Assembly (NCBI GenBank): GCA_005800865.1
Contig: SYEI01000285.1
Span: 1 to 7,119 of the forward strand
Origin: Bacteroidota bacterium
Lineage (GTDB): Bacteria; Bacteroidota; Bacteroidia; B-17B0; Aurantibacillaceae
Length of the DNA stretch: 7,119 bases
Direction: 5' to 3'
Part shown: positions 1-5,772 of the stretch, piece by piece
Numbering within the stretch: position 1 is the first letter of the stretch
How the letters are laid out: every line of letters starts with the position of its first letter
Translations under genes and position numbers: made by a program
Notes under the pieces: generated by a model
Told to the model about the DNA's origin: nothing
The model's database searches: none
The model's input: the letters and a program-made list of their open reading frames with translations, nothing else

Positions 1-38
1 AGCAGTTTAAAGAAAATATTATATTTTTTTACCATCAT
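1..38 (-). CDS. Start of a divergent gene, cut by the window edge
   Basis: Read on the minus strand, two consecutive ATG codons (38-36 and 35-33) open a frame that runs to the window edge as MMVKKYNIFFKL. Lysines followed by hydrophobic and aromatic residues look like the beginning of a signal peptide. The gene would be transcribed away from lptD, leaving a gap of about 100 bases. In many Bacteroidota the gene divergent from lptD is an N-acetylmuramoyl-L-alanine amidase; that is knowledge of gene neighbourhoods, not something twelve codons can show, so no product is assigned. The frame could also be open by chance, because the region is very AT-rich. Confidence 0.45.
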   Translation of the reverse strand, partial: MMVKKYNIFFKL

Positions 39-76
39 ATCTGTAAAAAATTACTACCAATTAAACGAGTAATTGT

Positions 77-84
77 TAGATTTG
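77..84 (+). promoter_or_regulatory. Candidate lptD promoter, -7 element
   Basis: TAGATTTG matches the Bacteroidota -7 consensus TAnnTTTG at every fixed position. It would place the transcription start near 89-92, giving a leader of about 50 nt before the TTG at 143. No good TTTG -33 box lies about 20 bases upstream (the sequence there is CCAATTAAAC), so the site is only moderately supported. The rest of 1-142 holds the partial divergent gene and AT-rich sequence with no other recognisable signal. Confidence 0.4.
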
Positions 85-142
85 TAAGTTTAGGTAAATT
101 TAGGCTCAAGTCGCTATCAATACAGTTAAACATATATATTTT

Positions 143-2731
143 TTGCTCTTATTATTGTTAATAAGTACGACTCCTATTTTGGCTCAAGACCTAAAACAAA
201 AACCTGTAAAATTTGTACAGCCTACCGACACCAAGCTAAAATCCTCTAACACAAACACAACATTACCAAAGGATAGTACCAAAACGGTAACCATGGATTC
301 GTTAGATGAAGAAGAAAATGATGAGCCTTTAGAGCATTCTATCGTTTATAACGCACGAGATTCGATAAGATACGAAACTAAAGGACAGAAAATCTACTTG
401 TTTGGCGACGGTTATGTGAATTATGAAGACATGAACCTTAAGGCTGAGTTTATTGAGATTGATAATGAGAAAAATACCATTACAGCTTACGGTAAAAAAG
501 ATAGTCTAGGTAAAGATACAGGAACACCAGTATTTAAAGATGGTGAACAGGAAATTGTGTGTCGAAAAATGATTTACAACCTTAAAACTAAAAAAGGAAA
601 AATCTACGACATTCAAACCAAGGAAGGAGATTTAATATTGAAAGGCAGCGAGGTAAAAAAGGACAGTAATAATGTGGTTTACATGAAAAACTTACAATGT
701 ATTCCCTGCCAGTTTGAAGATTCGCGAACCATATTTAAAGCAAAACGAGCCAAAATAATTCCAGATGACAAAATTGTTACTGGCCCTATGTATTTAGAAA
801 TTGGCGGCGTGCCTACTCCTTTAGGTTTACCATTTGGATTTTTCCCAAATACAAAAAAACGTCATTCAGGGATTTTAATTCCGTTTTATGGCAATAGCGA
901 AGCTTTAGGCTTTTATTTAAAAGATGGTGGTTTTTATTGGGGAATCAACGACCAAACTGATATGACCATTAGAGGGGATATTTACAGTAATGGAAGTTGG
1001 GGATTACGTACTACAAATAATTACAATGTTAACTATAAATTTAATGGTGCTTTATCATTTGGTTATTCTGAATTCAGAACTGGAGAAAAAGAAATCCCTT
1101 CTACCTATTCTAAACAAAAAGATATTTCCATTAATTGGCGTCATATTCAAGATCAAAAAAATAACCCAACCATTCGATTTGGAAGTGATGTTAATATTAG
1201 AACATCAAGATACAATAGATTCAATGCACAAAACACAGGGCAGTATTTAGCAAACACATTTCAATCAAACATTAATTTCTCAAAAACATTTAAAATAGGA
1301 ACATTAGGCATTAATGCTCGTCATGATCAAAATACTCAAACCAAGTTGATGAATATTTCTTTTCCAGAAGTTACATTTAACGTCAATCGTTTTTATCCTT
1401 TCAAAAAAGAAACTCGCATTAAGCAAAATCCTATTGATAAAATTGGGATTAGCTATTTATTGGAAGCAAGAAATACATTATCGGGCGCTGACACTTCTAT
1501 TTTTAAAGGGAATATTGGAGATAGCTTAAAATATGGTTTTAGACATAGCTTACCAATATCAACAAATATTACCCTTCTAAAATATTTCACTTTAACGCCT
1601 GCATTAAATTTAAGTGCGGTGATGTATACTAAAACAACACGAAAAGAATTAGATGAATCAACAAACCGCATTGTAAAAACAACTGACAAAAATTTTAAAA
1701 CTGGATATGATGCCAATTTCAATACTTCATTAACTACTAAACTATTCATGGATTATATGTTTAAAGGAAAACGTCTTAAACAAATACGCCATTTATTAAT
1801 TCCTAGTTTAGCTTATACGTATCGTCCTGATTTTGGTGAAGAGCAATATGGATTTTGGAAAGATGTAATAAGTGATACCACCTTCAGATATAAAAATAAA
1901 TACTCCATTTTTGAAAACAATTTATTTAGTGGCCCAGCTCAAGGTGAACAAAATAGTTTAAGTATAAACTTAAATAACAATTTAGAAGCTAAAGTCAGAA
2001 AGAAAACAGATACTGGCTTTGTATTTAATAAAGTAAGCATATTACAAAATTTAAGCTTTGCAGGTAGTTACAACTTTGCAGCAGACAGTTTTAAAATGAG
2101 TAATATTTCGATGACTGGTAGAACAAAAATTTGGAAGTATTTTGATTTAGTATTTGGTTCCACCTTTGATCCATACTACACAACCGTTTTAACGAATACA
2201 ATAACTAATACACAGTATGCTTACAGAACCAGTAAATATTTATCAAATACCAACGGAAGAATAGTAGATTTTACAACAGGTAATATTGCCATTAACGCAG
2301 CCTTTAGCTCTAATAATATTACTTCGCGTGCTAAAAAACCTGATTTAACAAATGCAGCAGAAAGAGGTGCTGTTGCAACAAACACAGCTCAAGCACAAGA
2401 AAAATTACCTTGGAACTTAAATATTTATTACAACATTACTTACACAAAAATATTAAATAAAATAAAAGACATACAAACACTTAATTTTAGTGGAGACGTG
2501 TCAGTTACCAAATTTTGGAAGCTAGGTGTAACCAGTGGTTATGATTTTACCAATAGAAATTTAAGTTATACAAGTATCAATTTATACAGAGATTTGAAAT
2601 GTTGGGAAGCCCGAATTGATTGGGTGCCTTTTGGATTTAGGAAAAGTTATAGCTTAACCATCAACTTAAAAACGAGCATGCTAAGTGATGTGAAGATACC
2701 AAGACAAAGACAGTGGTATGATAATTTTTAA
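143..2731 (+). CDS. lptD: LPS assembly outer-membrane protein LptD (Bacteroidota type)
   Basis: This is the outer-membrane component of the Lpt machine, which receives lipopolysaccharide from the periplasmic bridge and inserts it into the outer leaflet with lipoprotein LptE. The 862-residue product starts with a hydrophobic signal core ending ILAQ, then a low-complexity Thr/Lys/Ser linker (about 17-60). An OstA/LptA-like beta-jellyroll follows (about 65-200), then a long Asn/Thr/aromatic-rich beta-barrel. Recognisable pieces are the GGVPTPLGLPFGFFPN stretch at about 221-236 and the C-terminal WVPFGFRKSY segment, ending WYDNF with the terminal aromatic expected of a barrel. Cysteines include a C186-x-x-C189 pair and C820 near the end. 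The start is doubtful: TTG 143 is the only canonical start between the upstream stop (101-103) and the first ATG (codon 51, position 293), yet it cuts off the basic residues (Val-Lys-His) encoded just before it. The family call is firm; the first residue is not. Confidence 0.93.
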   Translation: MLLLLLISTTPILAQDLKQKPVKFVQPTDTKLKSSNTNTTLPKDSTKTVTMDSLDEEENDEPLEHSIVYNARDSIRYETKGQKIYLFGDGYVNYEDMNLKAEFIEIDNEKNTITAYGKKDSLGKDTGTPVFKDGEQEIVCRKMIYNLKTKKGKIYDIQTKEGDLILKGSEVKKDSNNVVYMKNLQCIPCQFEDSRTIFKAKRAKIIPDDKIVTGPMYLEIGGVPTPLGLPFGFFPNTKKRHSGILIPFYGNSEALGFYLKDGGFYWGINDQTDMTIRGDIYSNGSWGLRTTNNYNVNYKFNGALSFGYSEFRTGEKEIPSTYSKQKDISINWRHIQDQKNNPTIRFGSDVNIRTSRYNRFNAQNTGQYLANTFQSNINFSKTFKIGTLGINARHDQNTQTKLMNISFPEVTFNVNRFYPFKKETRIKQNPIDKIGISYLLEARNTLSGADTSIFKGNIGDSLKYGFRHSLPISTNITLLKYFTLTPALNLSAVMYTKTTRKELDESTNRIVKTTDKNFKTGYDANFNTSLTTKLFMDYMFKGKRLKQIRHLLIPSLAYTYRPDFGEEQYGFWKDVISDTTFRYKNKYSIFENNLFSGPAQGEQNSLSINLNNNLEAKVRKKTDTGFVFNKVSILQNLSFAGSYNFAADSFKMSNISMTGRTKIWKYFDLVFGSTFDPYYTTVLTNTITNTQYAYRTSKYLSNTNGRIVDFTTGNIAINAAFSSNNITSRAKKPDLTNAAERGAVATNTAQAQEKLPWNLNIYYNITYTKILNKIKDIQTLNFSGDVSVTKFWKLGVTSGYDFTNRNLSYTSINLYRDLKCWEARIDWVPFGFRKSYSLTINLKTSMLSDVKIPRQRQWYDNF

Positions 2732-3309
2732 TTTAATTTCACTTGATGAATATCGCGTAACTGCTTTTTTAAAACCTGATATAACTCTGGCGCCTTTTGT
2801 GTGCCAATGCGATAGGTAAATCCAGAATTATCTTTCAGTTCAATAAACTCATTGCCACTTGTAAAAAAACGGATAACACCTCTGCTGTGAAGATTATAAA
2901 CAGCTCTTCGGAAAATATGTTTTTTATAACGACTTTTTCTAATATGTGTAATAGTATCTAAATTTAGTTTTACGCGGCGAGCAGTCCAAAAACCATCTAT
3001 AATAATGTATGTTGAAAAAACTTTTGTATGTGTATGCAAAATAAAAGTGAGCATAGCAGAAAAAGACAAAATTAATAAGCCCAATAAAAAAAATATTTTA
3101 CCTGAATTAGGAATATCAACCGCAGGATAATGCCCAATTTTAAATACTGCTACCTGAACAGGCTTTGGATTCTCACTCCAATAATAACCTACAAAACAAA
3201 ATAAGGCAATAATGGTTCGCCAAATCATACTGAGACGGTTATGTCCCATGTATTGCTTTTCGTTAAATAATTGTTTTTCAGTATGCAAAGTGATTGTATT
3301 GTGACTCAA
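2728..3309 (-). CDS. Two-TM membrane protein with C-terminal PH-like domain, function unknown
   Basis: The 193-residue product has a polar N-terminus, a first membrane segment at about 29-44 and a second at about 72-93 (IFFLLGLLILSFSAMLTFIL). A basic, beta-rich soluble domain follows (about 96-193), ending in FTYRIGTQKAPELYQVLKK. That ending resembles the last strand and helix of bacterial PH-like domains in small membrane proteins. The family resemblance is my inference and no function is known to me. The gene lies 30 bases downstream of the methyltransferase on the same strand, so the two are probably co-transcribed. It converges on lptD with a 4-base overlap. The start is open: TTG 3309 gives the longest frame, TTG 3288 and ATG 3249 are alternatives, and the first lies inside a perfect TAnnTTTG motif. 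I kept the long form because the extra 20 residues (TEKQLFNEKQY region) look protein-like. Confidence 0.75.
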   Translation of the reverse strand: MSHNTITLHTEKQLFNEKQYMGHNRLSMIWRTIIALFCFVGYYWSENPKPVQVAVFKIGHYPAVDIPNSGKIFFLLGLLILSFSAMLTFILHTHTKVFSTYIIIDGFWTARRVKLNLDTITHIRKSRYKKHIFRRAVYNLHSRGVIRFFTSGNEFIELKDNSGFTYRIGTQKAPELYQVLKKQLRDIHQVKLN

Positions 3310-3314
3310 ATTTA
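3307..3314 (-). promoter_or_regulatory. Possible internal promoter -7 element before the PH-like gene
   Basis: On the minus strand the sequence reads TAAATTTG, a full match to TAnnTTTG. The final TTG of the motif is also the longest-frame start codon of the PH-like gene. If the element is used, transcription would start near 3300. TTG 3309 could then not be the start, leaving TTG 3288 or ATG 3249. A GTTTAC stretch about 19 bases upstream is a poor -33 box. In such AT-rich DNA a chance match is possible. Confidence 0.25.
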
Positions 3315-3339
3315 CAAAAAATAATGTAAACTTTTATGC

Positions 3340-3924
3340 TCACCTAGGCTGCATCATCACAAACAATTCTCTTCCTTCTCTAGGTTTAATTGAATTGTAG
3401 GCGATTTGCATTAATTTAATATCAAATAAAGAATAAAATAATGCTTGATACTCGGCTGTATTTCCTCCAAAGGGAGGTTTGTCGGTATTTAATACATCAT
3501 TAAATAATAAGCCAACTAATTTGCCTGTTGGCTTTAATAAAACTTTCATATGCTCAACATATTGTTGTCGTAGAGAAGGATTAATGGCGCAGAAAAAAGT
3601 TTGCTCTATAATCAAATCATATTGACCTTGATGCTTAAAAAAATCCTGCTGAATTAACTGATGAGATGGAAATTCGGGAATACGCTTTTTAATGTTTTGT
3701 AAAGGAGCTTCTGCAAAATCTAATACAAACACATTTTTAAAACCTTTACGGAATAAAAACTCTGCCTCGTAAGAATTTCCTGCTCCAGGTATTAAAATTT
3801 TTAAATCTTTGTTATCTAATTGTTCTATATATGCTTTTAGTGGGGCTGACACATCGCCCAAATCCCAAGCGAAGTCGTCTGTAAGATATCTCTGATTCCA
3901 GTATTTATCTGTTAAATCGTGCAT
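3340..3924 (-). CDS. SAM-dependent methyltransferase, thiopurine S-methyltransferase (TPMT) family
   Basis: This is a class I Rossmann-fold methyltransferase, predicted to move a methyl group from S-adenosylmethionine to a small, probably thiol, halide or chalcogen, acceptor in the cytoplasm. The 194 residues match the short bacterial TPMT-like form. Visible features are W9 and FAWDLG (18-23) near the N-terminus, motif I ILIPGAGNSYEAEFL (43-57) for SAM binding, and acidic D69 in VLDFAEAPL, expected to hold the ribose hydroxyls. Next come D94 in QQDFF, the family-like YDLIIEQTFFCAINPSLRQQYV (102-123) and PPFGG (150-154), then a C-terminal RxGRE region. The ATG at 3924 follows no clear ribosome-binding site, as usual in this phylum. 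It is divergent from the UbiA gene (55 bases) and leads the PH-like gene by 30 bases. The actual acceptor cannot be read from the sequence. Confidence 0.88.
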   Translation of the reverse strand: MHDLTDKYWNQRYLTDDFAWDLGDVSAPLKAYIEQLDNKDLKILIPGAGNSYEAEFLFRKGFKNVFVLDFAEAPLQNIKKRIPEFPSHQLIQQDFFKHQGQYDLIIEQTFFCAINPSLRQQYVEHMKVLLKPTGKLVGLLFNDVLNTDKPPFGGNTAEYQALFYSLFDIKLMQIAYNSIKPREGRELFVMMQPR

Positions 3925-3979
3925 ATATTTTTTTGTAAAAATAGGATTAAAATCACTAAATTCATCTAAATTTTAAAGG
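3925..3979. promoter_or_regulatory. Divergent promoter region between the methyltransferase and ubiA-family genes
   Basis: This 55-base AT-rich spacer must carry the start signals for genes leaving in both directions. Only near-consensus -7 elements are visible. TATTTTTA on the minus strand (3943-3936) and TAAATTTT on the plus strand (3967-3974) each differ from TAnnTTTG at the last base. Neither has a convincing -33 box. The plus-strand element is so close to ATG 3980 that its transcript would be nearly leaderless. Its role follows from gene order; the exact boxes are uncertain. Confidence 0.35.
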
Positions 3980-4927
3980 ATGCTAAAAAACCCACTCATA
4001 GCTTTTTTTAAACTGATTCGAATAGAGAATCTGTTGATAATTGCTATTACTCAAATTTGCATGAAGTACTTGGTTTTTGCTCCTATAAATGAATATTCAA
4101 AATTTACTCCAACCTTATTTATCATATCATTATTAAGTACCATTTTAATTGCAGCAGCTGGTTATATCATCAACGATTATTTTGATGTAAAAACTGATAA
4201 GATCAACCGCCCAGAAACAGTAGTGATTGACGTTACTATTAAACGCAGATGGGCCATGATATTACATATTGTATTTAATGCCGTTGGTTTATTGTTAGGA
4301 TTTTATTTAGCCCTAAAATGCCACAGCTTAATACTATTAACCTTTCAAATTTTAAGTATTTTATTATTGTGGTTTTACTCAACTCACTTTAAAAAACAAT
4401 TGCTTGTAGGTAATTTGGTTGTTTCTATATTAACCGCTACTATTCCTTTAATGCCAATGGTATACGACTATTACTTAATTGGGGGAATTAATCCAATAGT
4501 TGAATTTATGATTGGTGATTATTTAAAAACTTTATTCATTATTATTTTGGGATATAGTGCTTTTGCTTTTTTAACTTCCTTTGCTCGTGAAGTTATTAAA
4601 GACATGGAAGATTACAAAGGAGACATACAAACAGGTGGAAAAACGATGCCTATTGTTTGGGGAATGATTACGAGTAAAGTAGTCACCTTTTTTCTGATTA
4701 TTATTACAATAGGCTTATTATTGTTGGCCTGTTTTAAGTTTTATAAAGAACAGCAATATATTGGCGTTTATTATATTTTAGGTGTTGTAGCATTCCTTAT
4801 TTTATTAATGATTCAAACGATTAGAGCAAAGACATCCAAGGACTTTAAAATGGCAAGCTTATTGCTTAAATTTGTCATGGTATTAGGGATTTCCTTTACC
4901 CTTATTATTAAATATCTATATGAGTAA
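3980..4927 (+). CDS. UbiA-family membrane prenyltransferase (geranylgeranylglycerol-phosphate transferase-like)
   Basis: This is an intramembrane aromatic/alcohol prenyltransferase that joins a polyprenyl diphosphate to an acceptor. The 315-residue protein has about nine hydrophobic helices (roughly 15-34, 43-63, 92-111, 113-133, 139-160, 184-203, 231-251, 262-281 and 292-313). Both Mg-diphosphate-binding motifs are intact: N65-D66-x-x-D69-x-x-x-D73-x-x-N76-R77-P78 in the first loop, and R203-E-x-x-K-D208-x-x-D211-x-x-G-D215 in the second. The second motif and the YSTHFKKQLLVGNLVV segment (133-148) resemble the Bacteroidota proteins usually labelled geranylgeranylglycerol-phosphate geranylgeranyltransferase. 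That would be an archaeal-type ether-lipid enzyme, but other UbiA acceptors cannot be excluded. Start ATG 3980 directly follows AAAGG, too close to serve as a normal Shine-Dalgarno. maf follows after 52 bases on the same strand and probably shares the transcript. Confidence 0.88.
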   Translation: MLKNPLIAFFKLIRIENLLIIAITQICMKYLVFAPINEYSKFTPTLFIISLLSTILIAAAGYIINDYFDVKTDKINRPETVVIDVTIKRRWAMILHIVFNAVGLLLGFYLALKCHSLILLTFQILSILLLWFYSTHFKKQLLVGNLVVSILTATIPLMPMVYDYYLIGGINPIVEFMIGDYLKTLFIIILGYSAFAFLTSFAREVIKDMEDYKGDIQTGGKTMPIVWGMITSKVVTFFLIIITIGLLLLACFKFYKEQQYIGVYYILGVVAFLILLMIQTIRAKTSKDFKMASLLLKFVMVLGISFTLIIKYLYE

Positions 4928-4979
4928 ATTGTTTCTTATTGCTATTACCGCGTTATAAGAACATTAATTAAAATAAATC

Positions 4980-5573
4980 ATGAATAGTGTAGAACAACAT
5001 ATTAAAGAATTTCCTTACCAAATTATTTTAGGATCTAATTCGCCTCGTCGTCAGGAATTATTAAAAAGCTTAGGCTTTGATTTCTTAAATAAACCTATTA
5101 ACGCCGATGAAACATTTCCGATAGATTTATTAGCAGAGGAAATTCCATTATACTTAGCCGAAAAAAAAGCAGATGCTTATCCTGATGACTTAAAAGAAAC
5201 TGAAATTTTAATTACAGCAGATACGATTGTTTGGTGCGAAGGTAAAGTATTTAACAAGCCCGCAAATTTTGTAGAAGGCAAAAAAATGCTAGAAACATTA
5301 AGTGGAAAAATGCACGAAGTGTTTACGGCAGTTTGTTTAAAAAGCGGCAACAAACAAACCACATTTTTTGATGTGAGTAAAGTGTATTTCAAAAAATTAA
5401 AACCTGAAGAAATTGAATACTACCTTATGAACTTTAAACCCTACGACAAAGCTGGAGGCTATGGAGTGCAAGATTGGTTAGGATATATTGGTATTGATAA
5501 AATTGAAGGCAGCTTTTATAATGTGATGGGATTACCTGTTAAAGAGTTGTATGAGGAATTGGTGAAGTTTTAA
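4980..5573 (+). CDS. maf: Maf-family nucleoside triphosphate pyrophosphatase (YhdE-like)
   Basis: Maf proteins hydrolyse non-canonical or excess nucleoside triphosphates (dTTP/UTP in the YhdE branch) to the monophosphate and diphosphate in the cytoplasm, cleaning the nucleotide pool; some are linked to septum control. All diagnostic parts are in order: LGSNSPRRQELL (17-28) with S21 and R23-R24 binding phosphates, T79-A-D81-T carrying the presumed catalytic aspartate, and NKP (92-94). Next come LSGKMHEVFTAV (107-118), and YDKAGGYGVQ (155-164) followed by IEGSFYNVMGLP near the end. The length of 197 residues is normal. The YDKAGGYGVQ form favours the dTTP/UTP-type over the m7GTP-type (YceF) branch, though substrate preference is inferred. 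It lies 52 bases after the prenyltransferase with no promoter motif seen in the gap, and is followed 13 bases later by a strong terminator. Confidence 0.94.
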   Translation: MNSVEQHIKEFPYQIILGSNSPRRQELLKSLGFDFLNKPINADETFPIDLLAEEIPLYLAEKKADAYPDDLKETEILITADTIVWCEGKVFNKPANFVEGKKMLETLSGKMHEVFTAVCLKSGNKQTTFFDVSKVYFKKLKPEEIEYYLMNFKPYDKAGGYGVQDWLGYIGIDKIEGSFYNVMGLPVKELYEELVKF

Positions 5574-5586
5574 CACTTTACTTTTT

Positions 5587-5621
5587 AACTAAAAAAGGCG
5601 CTAATAGCGCCTTTTTTAGTT
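5587..5621. terminator. Bidirectional Rho-independent terminator between maf and tRNA-Ser
   Basis: A perfect 16-bp inverted repeat (arms 5587-5602 and 5606-5621) surrounds a 3-base AAT loop. The core GGCGCT/AGCGCC is flanked by six A on the left and six T on the right. The hairpin therefore ends in a U-run whichever strand is transcribed. It lies 13 bases past the maf stop and 5 bases past the 3' end of the convergent tRNA gene, ideal for ending both transcripts. Confidence 0.92.
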
Positions 5622-5626
5622 TATTG

Positions 5627-5713
5627 CGGAGAAGGTGGGATTCGAACCCACGATACAGTTTCCCGTATACAAACTTTCCAGGCTTGCTCGTTCGACCACT
5701 CTGACACCTCTCC
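5627..5713 (-). tRNA. tRNA-Ser, anticodon GGA
   Basis: The minus strand folds into a complete 87-nt class II tRNA. The acceptor stem GGAGAGG (5713-5707) pairs with CTTCTCC (one G-U), followed by discriminator G at 5627. The anticodon stem CAAGC/GTTTG encloses the loop CTGGAAA with GGA at 5679-5677, reading serine codons UCC and UCU. A long variable arm (TATACGGGAAACTGTA region) is typical of tRNA-Ser. The T arm is GTGGG-TTCGAAT-CCCAC. The 3' CCA is not encoded (the DNA continues CAA), so it must be added after transcription. It has its own promoter just upstream and ends at the shared hairpin with maf. Confidence 0.97.
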
Positions 5714-5725
5714 TAATTTGTGGCG

Positions 5726-5756
5726 CAAATGTAAGTTCTCTATTCGAATAATACAA
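5726..5756 (-). promoter_or_regulatory. Promoter of tRNA-Ser (TTG-N20-TAnnTTTG)
   Basis: On the minus strand, TTG (5756-5754) and TACATTTG (5733-5726) are separated by 20 bases. This matches the Bacteroidota -33/-7 promoter consensus in both boxes and spacing. The start would fall near 5720, about seven bases before the mature tRNA 5' end, leaving a very short 5' leader for RNase P. The element sits in the gap behind the NamZ gene stop, so the tRNA is probably transcribed independently of it. This is the best promoter in the window. Confidence 0.75.
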
Positions 5757-5772
5757 TAAAATTAAAAGGGAA

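Noticed and set aside
1453..1749. A 98-codon open frame on the minus strand inside lptD, and another on the plus strand at 990-1250
   Set aside because: Both lie wholly within the strongly supported lptD frame, have no recognisable protein features and are expected by chance.
4933..4961. Inverted repeat TTCTTAT/ATAAGAA between the prenyltransferase and maf genes
   Set aside because: It is a 7-bp AT-rich stem with a 15-base loop and no T-run, too weak for a terminator and likely by chance.
5177..5392. A 71-codon minus-strand frame inside maf
   Set aside because: It overlaps a gene with complete family motifs and shows no domain, promoter or start signal of its own.
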